DNA of 10,487 nucleotides, from positions 1 to 10,487 of the forward strand of contig NZ_URHZ01000122.1 in NCBI RefSeq assembly GCF_900547735.1, given 5' to 3'. This document shows, one piece after another, positions 1 to 6,883 of the stretch; the stretch's first letter is position 1, and each line of letters starts with the position of its first letter. This stretch comes from an uncultured Clostridium sp. (lineage in GTDB: Bacteria > Bacillota > Clostridia > Lachnospirales > Lachnospiraceae). The notes below the pieces were generated by a model, which was not told where the DNA came from, made no database searches, and saw nothing but the letters and a program-made list of their open reading frames with translations. The translations under genes and the position numbers were made by a program.

Positions 1-83
1 CACAAGCGGGAGCGAGTCCCCGCAGGAATTTTTTTCTCCGGATTCCCCCTCACCATAACCATCCACCAGGACTGAAGACTCAT
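1..83 (-). CDS. Possible partial small ORF inside the left repeat
   Basis: Reading the minus strand from an ATG at 83-81 gives 27 open codons to the window edge, beginning MSLQSWWMV. A GGGAGG ribosome binding site (complement of 90-95) sits six bases before the ATG, which is ideal spacing. The right-hand repeat copy also begins GGGAGG, then GTG and codons for SLQS. Net indels between the copies shift the frame downstream, so the reading frame is not conserved. I do not recognise the peptide. Either this is the start of a real gene running left, or a chance ORF in a non-coding repeat; I favour the latter. Confidence 0.15.
   Translation of the reverse strand, partial: MSLQSWWMVMVRGNPEKKIPAGTRSRL
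6..35 (+). terminator. Terminator-like hairpin with T tract at left edge
   Basis: A short stem can form between GCGGGA at 6-11 and TCCCCGC at 17-23 (one bulged C), with loop GCGAG. A run of seven T lies at 29-35. The five bases between stem and T tract are more than usual for an intrinsic terminator, so function is uncertain. It may end a gene lying left of the window. It may equally be the far part of the dispersed repeat that covers 39-113, because that repeat runs past the window edge at its other copy and cannot be compared here. Confidence 0.3.
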
Positions 84-113
84 ATATAACCTCCCACCAC
101 CCCGTCCGCCGTC
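39..113 (-). repeat. Left copy of a long imperfect inverted repeat
   Basis: The reverse complement of this stretch matches 10409-10487 in order and spacing. Shared blocks, read on the minus strand, are GACGGC (113-108), GGGAGGTT (95-88), TGAGTCTTCAGTCC (82-69) and GGGGAATCCG (48-39). Between blocks there are substitutions and small indels, including a 4-base difference after GGGAGGTT. The two copies are in opposite orientation, about 10.3 kb apart. The match reaches the last base of the window at the right, so the repeat probably continues into 1-38 here. It may be a dispersed intergenic repeat family or the ends of a larger element. Confidence 0.65.
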
Positions 114-150
114 TTACAGAGGCGTCCTCGCATTTCAATTAACATTCTTC

Positions 151-179
151 TTGCAATCCCGTTTCCGCTATGCTACCAT
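151..179 (+). promoter_or_regulatory. Candidate promoter of the Rpn-family gene
   Basis: TTGCAA at 151-156 (4 of 6 matches to the -35 consensus) is followed after exactly 17 bases by TACCAT at 174-179 (4 of 6 to -10), preceded by a TGC extended -10 at 171-173. It is the best sigma-A-like pair I see ahead of the nuclease gene, but both boxes are imperfect. The rest of 114-226 shows nothing else recognisable. Confidence 0.3.
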
Positions 180-331
180 AAATTCAAGCAGAGTTTCGTA
201 AATCTATTTCAAATCTTAACATTCTCATGCCGGATATGGCATTCAAAGACTCTTTGCTTAACGATCCAATACACAGCGGGCAGGGAGGCGGAGATTCTTC
301 CTACCGTGATTTTCAGGAAGGAAGAAAACTT

Positions 332-1204
332 ATGATGGAAGAATTGAGACGATCTATGAAAATGTCCCGGCTTATTGAGGAACTGCCGTTTTCGGAGGAC
401 ATGGAGTTTAATCTGAGTGATTTTGCACTGTTTCTGTCAGTCATGAAAAACCGGGAGGCGCATCAAAATGTATTGAGCATTATCATGGAAGAACCGGAAC
501 TGCAGCTGGCAGAAATCCATGTAGAAGAGGTTGTTTTGAACCGTATCGGCAAACGGGCCATCCGTCTGGACGCCTGGGCGGTGGATAACCGGAACCGGCA
601 CTATGCTACGGAGATGCAGAATGACACGGAGAAGGATGATGTAAGGCGGAGGGCACGGTATTATCAGGGACTTTTGGATACGCCTCTCTTAAAATCAGGC
701 AGGGAGACCCGGTATAGACACCTTCCGTCCACGATTGTGACATTCATAACCCAGGAGGATATATTCGGACGCGATTTGGCAAAATACACCTTTAAGGAGC
801 AATGTCAGGAAATAGCCGGTCTTTGCCTGGAGGATGGAACCACCAAGATTTTTCTTAATATGACAAGTAGAAACGGGGATCCTACCCTGGTCAGTCTGCT
901 TCAGTACATGAAGAAGACGCGGCTGGACAATCCGGAGGTTGTGATAAGGGATGAAAGAATCCGGAAACTGGATGAAATTGTAACCGAAGTGAAGCAGTCA
1001 GAAGAATGGGAGGCTGTGAAGATGAGTATATTATCCGTTGGAATTGAGCGTGGCCGTGAAGAAGGCCTGCACGGCAAATTAAAAGAGCAGACCGCAAAAA
1101 AACTGGCTAAAGGGAAAAATGCAGAAGTCATAGCAGAAGAACTGGAAGAAGAGCTGCCTGTGATTGAGCAGTTGATCCGGGAACTGGAGGAAGAACAGAA
1201 ATAG
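332..1204 (+). CDS. Rpn/PDDEXK_2-family putative nuclease (transposase-like)
   Basis: This resembles the Rpn (recombination-promoting nuclease) / PD-(D/E)XK transposase group, whose members cut DNA and occur in many scattered copies in clostridia. The core is visible as IRLDAW, with Asp80, then ATEMQ, with Glu94 and Gln96, matching the family's D-x(n)-ExQ signature. An arginine-rich stretch and YYQGLLD follow, then a charged coiled-coil-like tail ending in Glu-rich helices, also typical. The frame is open from an ATG at 227, but that codon has no ribosome binding site. AGGAAGGAAG at 315-324 sits seven bases before ATG 332, so I choose 332 (290 residues); the extra 35 residues look unlike the family. 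It is transcribed alone, ended by the terminator at 1311-1348. Family assignment is fairly sure; activity is not proven. Confidence 0.8.
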   Translation: MMEELRRSMKMSRLIEELPFSEDMEFNLSDFALFLSVMKNREAHQNVLSIIMEEPELQLAEIHVEEVVLNRIGKRAIRLDAWAVDNRNRHYATEMQNDTEKDDVRRRARYYQGLLDTPLLKSGRETRYRHLPSTIVTFITQEDIFGRDLAKYTFKEQCQEIAGLCLEDGTTKIFLNMTSRNGDPTLVSLLQYMKKTRLDNPEVVIRDERIRKLDEIVTEVKQSEEWEAVKMSILSVGIERGREEGLHGKLKEQTAKKLAKGKNAEVIAEELEEELPVIEQLIRELEEEQK

Positions 1205-1272
1205 TGCAATAACACAAATAATGCAATAACAGAAACAATGCAATAACAGAAACAACACAATAATAGAAATAC
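1205..1272 (+). repeat. 17-bp tandem repeat, four units
   Basis: Immediately after the nuclease stop codon, a 17-base unit recurs four times: 1205-1221, 1222-1238, 1239-1255 and 1256-1272. Units two and three are identical (TGCAATAACAGAAACAA); units one and four differ at a few positions. A fifth, strongly decayed unit may follow at 1273-1289. The tract is A-rich and non-coding on this strand. It looks like a replication-slippage minisatellite. Confidence 0.8.
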
Positions 1273-1310
1273 CGCAAGAATTAGAGATTTAAAACAAATA
1301 AGGTTTTCTT

Positions 1311-1348
1311 AAAAAGGGCAGTCCGGAAATTTCCGGAAGGCTCTTTTT
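1311..1348 (+). terminator. Intrinsic terminator after the nuclease gene
   Basis: A 16-base perfect palindrome at 1322-1337 (TCCGGAAATTTCCGGA) is extended outward by AAAAAGGGC on the left and GGCTCTTTTT on the right, ending in a T tract at 1344-1348. With A on the left and T on the right it could stop transcription in both directions. It separates the nuclease gene from the regulated permease promoter. Confidence 0.8.
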
Positions 1349-1392
1349 GCATTGTATCACGTTGCCTGGGTAAAACCGTCCATAAACTGAAA

Positions 1393-1404
1393 TCGTTATA
1401 AGCC
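1393..1404 (+). promoter_or_regulatory. Distal GTTATAAC-like operator copy
   Basis: TCGTTATAAGCC at 1393-1404 repeats the sequence at 1421-1432 (TCGTTATAACCC) with one mismatch, 28 bases further upstream, in the same orientation. Direct repeats ahead of a promoter are what AraC-family activators commonly bind, though their usual spacing is nearer 21 bases. I infer a binding site for the regulator encoded at 3421-4221; no binding evidence exists in the sequence itself. Confidence 0.5.
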
Positions 1405-1420
1405 AGAAAAATAGTCTGTA

Positions 1421-1455
1421 TCGTTATAACCCGACTTTTGGGCAACTGCTATAAT
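1421..1455 (+). promoter_or_regulatory. Activator-type promoter of the permease operon
   Basis: TATAAT at 1450-1455 is a perfect -10, with TGC directly before it as an extended -10. No -35 consensus is found 17 bases upstream; instead the palindrome GTTATAAC (1423-1430) followed by CCGA (1431-1434) covers that position. The spacing CCGA, 15 bases, -10 is identical at the second promoter (5971-6006). This is the layout expected when an activator overlaps or replaces the -35 element. The predicted transcript starts near 1462, leaving a leader of about 23 bases before the permease ATG. Confidence 0.65.
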
Positions 1456-1484
1456 GATATTACAATGAAGAAGGGGGGATGAAT

Positions 1485-2405
1485 ATGAAATCACGCAGGT
1501 ATTATAAAAGAAAAAACACATTCTTTTTATTTCTTATGCTGCTGCCCGGATGTCTTTATCTTCTGATCAACAACTATCTCCCGATGGCGGGAATCACCGT
1601 GGCTTTTAAAGATTACAATCCCTTAAAGGGAATCTGGGGGAGTGAGTTCTGCGGCGGTAAGAACTTTGAATTCCTGTTTAAGACAGCCGATATTTTCTAT
1701 GTCATGAAAAATACGGTGCTTTACAATGCCGTTTTTCTTATATTGACCACGGCCGGAGGAATTGTGCTGGCGATTCTTTTAAGCGGGGTGAGGAACAAGA
1801 TTCTGGTGCGCATCCTTCAGACCGTTTATTTACTTCCAACCCTGGTATCCAGCGTGATTCTCACCTATATGGTTCTTACGATGCTGGATGAAAAGTCAGG
1901 TTTTTTCAACAGCGCGCTTTTTCCTGCCCTCGGGCTTAATCCGGTCGCCTGGTACAGTGAGCCTAAAGTGTGGATTGTATTGCTGCCCCTTCTGAACCTG
2001 TGGTCCAATGTCGGGCAGACGAGCATTATTTATTATGCATCCCTGATTAGCTTTGACAGGACTTACTATGAGGCGGCATCCATGGACGGAGCTTCGCGTT
2101 TCCAGCAGGCGGTCTATATTACGGTTCCGCTGCTGAAAAGAACGATTGCGCTTATGGTAGTATTGGCGTTAGGACGGCTGTTTACCTCGAATTTCGGGTT
2201 GTTTTATCAGGTTCCTATGGATTCGGGCGCGCTGTACAGTACGACGAATGTGTTGGACACCTATGTGTACCGGGGGCTGATTCAGTTAAATGATATCGGG
2301 ATGGCATCCGCAGCGGGGCTTATACAGTCACTTTTGGGTTTTGCACTGGTATTTTTGACAAATTGGGGACTGCAGAAGTACAGTCCGGAGAATTCGATTT
2401 TTTAG
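1485..2405 (+). CDS. Carbohydrate ABC transporter permease, LplB type
   Basis: An inner subunit of an ABC sugar importer, forming half of the membrane channel. Hydrophobic segments fit six membrane helices, beginning near residues 9-29. The cytoplasmic EAA loop that contacts the ATPase is clear at residues 196-202 (EAASMDG), followed by ITVPLLKR. The length of 306 residues is normal for the family, as is the ending KYSPENSIF. The frame also has an ATG at 1479, but it directly abuts the GGGGGG ribosome binding site (1473-1478); ATG 1485, six bases further, is the better start. It is first in a two-gene unit with the next permease. Such transporters usually borrow a shared MsmK-type ATPase, and none is encoded here. 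Substrate cannot be read from the sequence; oligosaccharides are the usual cargo. Confidence 0.93.
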   Translation: MKSRRYYKRKNTFFLFLMLLPGCLYLLINNYLPMAGITVAFKDYNPLKGIWGSEFCGGKNFEFLFKTADIFYVMKNTVLYNAVFLILTTAGGIVLAILLSGVRNKILVRILQTVYLLPTLVSSVILTYMVLTMLDEKSGFFNSALFPALGLNPVAWYSEPKVWIVLLPLLNLWSNVGQTSIIYYASLISFDRTYYEAASMDGASRFQQAVYITVPLLKRTIALMVVLALGRLFTSNFGLFYQVPMDSGALYSTTNVLDTYVYRGLIQLNDIGMASAAGLIQSLLGFALVFLTNWGLQKYSPENSIF

Positions 2406-2426
2406 AAGGACTGGAAGGAGTGAGTG

Positions 2427-3317
2427 ATGATGAGAGGAAAAAGGTTAAGTGATTACCTTGTGGAAATAGCGGGCGGCATGATACTGCTGCTGACAATGAT
2501 ATTCTGCCTGTTTCCCTTTTTACTGATGATATCGTCTTCCCTGACCTCGGAGGCCTCCCTGATTCGGGACGGTTACGGGCTGATTCCGCGTGAGTTTTCG
2601 CTGGCGGCTTATGAATATCTGGTCAGGGAACTTGGAACGATCGGGCATGCATACGGCATCACTCTGCTCGTCACGGCGGTGGGGGTGACGGCCAGCCTTG
2701 TGATGACGCTGCTGTTAGGGTATGTGATGGCCAGGAAGACATTTCCCTTCCGGAAGTTTCTGACGGTCTATGTGCTTTTGACCATGCTGTTTAACGGCGG
2801 GCTGGTTCCGACCTACCTTATTTATACACAGATGTTCCATATCCGCGATACCCTGGGAGCCCTCATTGTTCCCAATTTACTTCTGAGTGGATTTAATGTA
2901 ATATTAGTTAAGAACTACTTTGCATCCACGATCCCGGAGGAGATTTACGAGGCCGCAGAGCTGGATGCGGATAATGAACTGAAAATTTTCTGGTATGTTG
3001 CCCTGCCGATGTCGAAACCGATTGTTGCGACGGTCGGCCTCTTTACGATGCTGAATTACTGGAATGACTGGCTGAACGGCCTCTATTACGTCAATGAGCC
3101 GCAGCTTTTCAGTATTCAGAACCTGTTGAACCGGATTCTGAATGATATGAACTATCTTCAATCGGGGGAAATGCTGATGGATGTGGGATATGTGCTTCCT
3201 TCCATGAGTATTCGGATGGCGATTGCGTTAATATCCCTGCTGCCGGTCGTGCTTATTTTTCCGATTTTCCAGAAATACTTTGTCAAGGGGATTACGTTTG
3301 GAGCGGTGAAGGGCTAG
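2427..3317 (+). CDS. Carbohydrate ABC transporter permease, YtcP type
   Basis: The second membrane subunit, partner of the LplB-type permease just upstream. It has about six hydrophobic helices, the conserved NGGLVPTYL stretch between helices, and an EAA loop at residues 175-182 (EAAELDAD) followed by VALPMSKPIVAT. The usual Gly of the EAA loop is Ala here, a small oddity. The C-terminus FVKGITFGAVKG is typical of the family. GTG 2424, ATG 2427 and ATG 2430 are all in frame; GGAAGGAG at 2413-2420 fits 2427 (6 bases) or 2430 (9 bases) better than 2424 (3 bases). The gene follows the first permease by about 21 bases and is cotranscribed. No terminator follows it, so read-through into the two-component genes is possible. 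Confidence 0.93.
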   Translation: MMRGKRLSDYLVEIAGGMILLLTMIFCLFPFLLMISSSLTSEASLIRDGYGLIPREFSLAAYEYLVRELGTIGHAYGITLLVTAVGVTASLVMTLLLGYVMARKTFPFRKFLTVYVLLTMLFNGGLVPTYLIYTQMFHIRDTLGALIVPNLLLSGFNVILVKNYFASTIPEEIYEAAELDADNELKIFWYVALPMSKPIVATVGLFTMLNYWNDWLNGLYYVNEPQLFSIQNLLNRILNDMNYLQSGEMLMDVGYVLPSMSIRMAIALISLLPVVLIFPIFQKYFVKGITFGAVKG

Positions 3318-3377
3318 TCGTGGCAGTAATTTTCGCAGGTGGGATAGAGTGCAAAATGCCGTTTTTGGAAAGACATA

Positions 3378-3383
3378 TATAAT
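3378..3383 (+). promoter_or_regulatory. Possible -10 box for the two-component genes
   Basis: TATAAT at 3378-3383 lies in the 103-base gap between the permeases and the response regulator. No convincing -35 is found 16-18 bases upstream and the GTTATAAC motif is absent here. It may give weak constitutive expression of the sensor system independent of its targets, or be a chance AT-rich match. Confidence 0.3.
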
Positions 3384-3420
3384 TACAGGGGCGGTGCAGA
3401 ATGAAAGGGGCGGATTTTAG

Positions 3421-4221
3421 ATGGAACTTCTGATTGTGGACGATGAATATTATGCGGTGGAAGGGCTGAAAAAGCTGATTAACCGGATTGATTCCCCGGT
3501 TCAGAACGTCTTCTGCGCTTATAATTTAAGAGATGCCAAACAGATATTTTTACAGAATAATATTGATGTGATGCTCTGCGACATTGAGATGGAGGAGGAG
3601 AACGGCATTGATCTGCTGCGCTGGGTCAATGATTACTCCCCGGATACGAAAACCATCTTTCTGTCATGCCACGACAGGTTCCGGTATGTCCAGCAGGCGC
3701 TTCAGCTGGGAGCGGTCAACTATATCCTGAAGCCGGTCGATGAGGAAGAGCTGACCCGCCTTTTAGATTCCGCCCATCAGATGATCCTGGAACAGAACAG
3801 GAGGTTCTGCGATTTAAAGCTGGCGGAGCTGATGAAAAAATATGTTCCGATTCATCAGAAGCGGGAGCCGGGGATGTCCAATTTGCTGCGGGAGGTGGAT
3901 ACGTTTATTGTGGACCACATTGATGAGTGCATCAGCCGCAAGGATGTGGCGGATCACGTATTTTTAAATGCCGATTATATGAACCGGGTCATCAAAAAGG
4001 AGACCGGCCTGTCGGTCGGAGAATATATTGTCCAGAAAAAACTGTCGGTTGCAAAGTTTCTGCTGCTGGAAACGGATATCCCGGTCGGTGATATCGTCTT
4101 CCGGGTAGGCTATACCAATGTGGCGTATTTTAATAAGTCCTTCAAGAAGGAGACGGGGGTAACACCCAGGGAATACAGGAGAAATCATACGGCGGAGGAG
4201 GCATTATGCAGGAGGGAGTAA
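3421..4221 (+). CDS. YesN-type response regulator, receiver plus AraC HTH
   Basis: A DNA-binding regulator of carbohydrate transport genes, switched on by phosphorylation. The N-terminal receiver (about 1-122) has the acidic pair Asp7-Asp8, phospho-acceptor Asp54 in LCDIEM, Ser82 and Lys104-Pro105, all expected active-site residues. The C-terminal AraC-type domain (about 155-257) has both helix-turn-helix units, with the family ending NKSFKKETGVTPREYRR. At 266 residues it is compact: the long middle region found in many YesN relatives is reduced to some 30 residues. GGGGCGG at 3407-3413 lies seven bases before the ATG. It overlaps the kinase gene by 16 bases, so the pair is translationally linked. 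I infer that it activates the two promoters carrying GTTATAAC. Confidence 0.93.
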   Translation: MELLIVDDEYYAVEGLKKLINRIDSPVQNVFCAYNLRDAKQIFLQNNIDVMLCDIEMEEENGIDLLRWVNDYSPDTKTIFLSCHDRFRYVQQALQLGAVNYILKPVDEEELTRLLDSAHQMILEQNRRFCDLKLAELMKKYVPIHQKREPGMSNLLREVDTFIVDHIDECISRKDVADHVFLNADYMNRVIKKETGLSVGEYIVQKKLSVAKFLLLETDIPVGDIVFRVGYTNVAYFNKSFKKETGVTPREYRRNHTAEEALCRRE

Positions 4222-5927
4222 GGGAAGAAAAATATTTCAGCATCAATTTCCGTTTCAGGATTATGACGGTATTTATCATCTGTGCCATGATTGTGATTCT
4301 CCTGCTCAATTATTCCCTGTCGATGAGGACATATGAAAAAAGCATTCTGGAGGCCAATTCCCAGCTCATGGATATGTCGATGAAAAGTGTGGATGACAGT
4401 TTGACGAAGAACAGCGAATTTCTGCGGATTATCCTGACGAATAACATGAATGTATATAATATGGCGGAAACGGAGACAGAGTCAGAGTCAAATCTGGCTC
4501 TTTATCGTTTGTTTCAGGATATGGAGAAAAGCATATTGGGGCTGACTTATTATGATGCATTCTTTATTCTGGACGAGAATTATAATACGTTTAATACCGT
4601 GGGAAATGATGAACTTTCCCTGGAGGAGAAGGATATTATGGGGAGGTATCTGAAAGAAAAACGCAGGGATCTCTCCTGGCAGAACGGTAACTGGCAGATA
4701 CATCCCGTATCGTCCACAAATTATCTGCTGATTGCCGAAAATATGGACGGCATTATGATTGGCGCCTGGCTCAATATGGAACATCTGAGTGAGCAGATGG
4801 AGTCGGGGAGCTTCGGTGAGGGGGCCGCCGCCTTTTTTACGGACGGTGACGGAAAAGTGCTGTCCGGTTCTTTCCCCTCTGCCGGCGGAACCCTTTCCAT
4901 GAAAAAAGGAGAGAAGATATACAGGGCGGAAAATGGGGAGCGTTACCTGGCGGTGGAACGGGAATCCCGGTTCGGCGGTCTGGTGCTGCATACCATGGTT
5001 CCGATGGATAAGATAGCCGAGGAACTGTCAACGGCGCGCAATGTCACGTATATCACAATATTCGGATTCGCGGTCCTTCTGATATTCCAGATCTATTTTT
5101 TCAAGGTTCTTCTGGTGGGTCCGTTAAATGAACTGGTCCTGGCCATGCGTCTCATTAAAGAGGGGGCGGACATGCCGAAGGCACGCCCTGGAAATGTTGC
5201 CAATGAATACAGGGTGGTTTATGACACGCTGGATGAGATGGTGGACGAGATTAAAGAATTGAAAATTAAGGTATATGAGGAAGAACTGAGGAAAAACGAC
5301 ATCATGATGGAGTATTTAAAACAGCAGGTCAACCCTCATTTCTTCCTGAACTGCCTGAATATTATCTACAGTCTGACCAATATGGAAGATTACCGCTTAA
5401 TCCGGCAGATGGTAGAGTACCTGATCAAATATTTCCGCTATATCTTCGGAAAAACGGACGAACTGGTGCTGATCCGGGACGAGATTTCCCATCTGGAAAA
5501 TTTCCTGCATATCCAGGAGATGCGCTATCCGAACCGGTTCCGCTATCAAATCAGGGTGGATGAAGAGGCGGGAACGGAGAAGATACCGCCGCTTCTGATC
5601 CAGACATTTGTGGAAAACTCCATCAAGCACTCCGGCATGCTGTCCAGCAACCAGCTTCTGGAAATTAAGGTCGGCGTTACATGGGGAGAGGAACTGGAAA
5701 TTACGGTATCCGATAACGGAAAAGGGTTCAGCTTGGAAATACTGAAAAAACTGCGCAATAAGGAAAGCATTCTCTACGACAACCGGAAACATATCGGCAT
5801 TGAGAATGCAATCCGCCGGACTAACGTGATTTATAACGGGGAGGAAAAAATCTCTTTTTACAATGAAAACGGCGCCCATGTAAAGATTGTGCTTCCACGG
5901 ACCTACGTTCCAAAACATACCTTTTAA
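4206..5927 (+). CDS. YesM-type sensor histidine kinase
   Basis: A membrane kinase that senses an external signal and phosphorylates the response regulator encoded just before it. It has a short cytoplasmic start, membrane helix 1 (about 19-37), an extracytoplasmic sensing region (about 40-278), membrane helix 2 (about 283-303), a HAMP-like linker, then the His_kinase/LytS-type domain. His378 in QQVNPHFFLN is the phospho-acceptor. ATP-binding motifs are Asn471 in FVENSIKHS, Asp503 in DNGKG and HIGIEN at 529-534. All catalytic motifs are intact. Length (573) is normal. The start codon lies inside the regulator gene, with GGAGGAGG at 4194-4201 as ribosome binding site. The sensing region holds an acidic ETETESES patch. 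The ligand is unknown; context suggests a carbohydrate or the loaded binding lipoprotein. Confidence 0.94.
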   Translation: MQEGVREEKYFSINFRFRIMTVFIICAMIVILLLNYSLSMRTYEKSILEANSQLMDMSMKSVDDSLTKNSEFLRIILTNNMNVYNMAETETESESNLALYRLFQDMEKSILGLTYYDAFFILDENYNTFNTVGNDELSLEEKDIMGRYLKEKRRDLSWQNGNWQIHPVSSTNYLLIAENMDGIMIGAWLNMEHLSEQMESGSFGEGAAAFFTDGDGKVLSGSFPSAGGTLSMKKGEKIYRAENGERYLAVERESRFGGLVLHTMVPMDKIAEELSTARNVTYITIFGFAVLLIFQIYFFKVLLVGPLNELVLAMRLIKEGADMPKARPGNVANEYRVVYDTLDEMVDEIKELKIKVYEEELRKNDIMMEYLKQQVNPHFFLNCLNIIYSLTNMEDYRLIRQMVEYLIKYFRYIFGKTDELVLIRDEISHLENFLHIQEMRYPNRFRYQIRVDEEAGTEKIPPLLIQTFVENSIKHSGMLSSNQLLEIKVGVTWGEELEITVSDNGKGFSLEILKKLRNKESILYDNRKHIGIENAIRRTNVIYNGEEKISFYNENGAHVKIVLPRTYVPKHTF

Positions 5928-5970
5928 CGGCCAAAACAGACGTCTTAAATGTCGCCCCAACAGGTCGGAT

Positions 5971-6006
5971 TTGTTATAACACCGAATGAAACGGCTGTGG
6001 TAAACT
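5971..6006 (+). promoter_or_regulatory. Activator-type promoter of the esterase operon
   Basis: TTGTTATAACACCGA (5971-5985) repeats the permease-promoter motif TCGTTATAACCCGAC with one inserted base before CCGA. After CCGA come exactly 15 bases and a -10-like TAAACT (6001-6006, 4 of 6), with TGG directly before it as extended -10. The permease promoter has the same CCGA-15-(-10) spacing and the same TGN. A convincing second copy 28 bases upstream is not seen. The rest of the 119-base gap shows no terminator. The predicted leader to ATG 6047 is about 34 bases. Confidence 0.55.
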
Positions 6007-6046
6007 CAGGTTATGAATTATATGAGGGAACAGCAAGGAGGGTAAG

Positions 6047-6862
6047 ATGGAGGAACAGAGAATTTCTTTATCGGAGACAAATCAGGACGCATTTATGCGT
6101 CTGCGTCTGAACACGAAAACGGAAGGCCCAAGGCCTGCGCTCGTGTATTTTCCTGGGGGCGGTTATCACAATATCCATGAGCCGAGCGTAGAGCCGGTTG
6201 CCGGTTTTTTCAGGAAAAAGGGGTTTCATGTTTTTGTAGTCAACTATTCAATCAATGAGAAGGCGGCCTATCCGGCCCCGCTTCTGGAAGCGTCCAGGGC
6301 GGTGTGGATGGTACGGAAAAACGCTGCCGAATGGAATGTGGATCCGGAACGCATCAGCCTGCTGGGCATGTCCGCCGGCGCCCATCTGTGCACCGCGCTG
6401 AGCACGATGTGGCAGTATGAGGAATGCCAAAGGGACGGTATGCCATACGGCGGAAACAGGCCGAATGCCATTGTCACGGGATATACGCCGACAATATTTG
6501 CCGACTTTTTTGAACAGCCGCCGGAAGTGCTGGCCAACTTTAAGGGCCAGGGGCCCGGTAATCTTCTGGGAAAGGAAGGGACGCGCTGGGCGGATATTCA
6601 CGAGCTGACGACCCACGACCTTGTTACCAAAGATACATGTCCCGCTTTCCTTTGGAAATCCACAACGGATTTTCCGGGAGATACGTTCGCCTATGCCAAT
6701 GCGCTGAAACGGGAAGGGATTCCGTATGAGGTTCATGTATTTTATGACGAGGGAGTTAACTGCGTGGGAATGGGAAAAGAAGGAGCATCGGCCAATACAA
6801 TGATGTGGCCGGAACTGGCGGTTAACTGGCTTTACAAGGTTCTGAGAATCGAGGTTTCATAA
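6047..6862 (+). CDS. Alpha/beta hydrolase (esterase-like), catalytic His replaced
   Basis: A predicted cytoplasmic hydrolase of the carbohydrate-linked esterase/lipase group (no signal peptide). The oxyanion motif PGGGY is at 36-40, the nucleophile Ser109 lies in GMSAG, and the probable acid Asp208 lies in STTDFPGD, where relatives usually show STDxxVP-like sequence. Relatives then carry a G-x-H-G motif holding the catalytic His. Here the aligned stretch reads EGVNCVGMG, with Asn238 and Cys239 in place of His and Gly. Each differs from a His/Gly codon by one base (AAC from CAC, TGC from GGC). If the alignment is right, the classic triad is incomplete and the protein may be inactive, a binding protein, or use another residue. 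AAGGAGGG at 6035-6042 precedes the ATG. First gene of a four-gene operon. Confidence 0.88.
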   Translation: MEEQRISLSETNQDAFMRLRLNTKTEGPRPALVYFPGGGYHNIHEPSVEPVAGFFRKKGFHVFVVNYSINEKAAYPAPLLEASRAVWMVRKNAAEWNVDPERISLLGMSAGAHLCTALSTMWQYEECQRDGMPYGGNRPNAIVTGYTPTIFADFFEQPPEVLANFKGQGPGNLLGKEGTRWADIHELTTHDLVTKDTCPAFLWKSTTDFPGDTFAYANALKREGIPYEVHVFYDEGVNCVGMGKEGASANTMMWPELAVNWLYKVLRIEVS

Positions 6863-6883
6863 GGAAAAGGGGAGGTGGGAAAC

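Noticed and set aside
901..1260. Minus-strand Ser/Cys-rich open frame opposite the nuclease tail
   Set aside because: The low-complexity Ser run is simply the complement of Glu-rich codons in the nuclease tail, and its start lies in the tandem repeat.
1205..1272. Possible CRISPR array
   Set aside because: The 17-base units abut one another with no unique spacers and no cas genes are present.
3401..3433. Ten-codon leader ORF overlapping the response regulator start
   Set aside because: ATG at 3401 opens a short out-of-frame peptide ending at 3433; it has no codon pattern or hairpin suggestive of attenuation.
5397..5960. Long minus-strand open frame opposite the kinase gene
   Set aside because: It mirrors the strongly supported kinase motifs on the + strand and has no ribosome binding site or recognisable domain.
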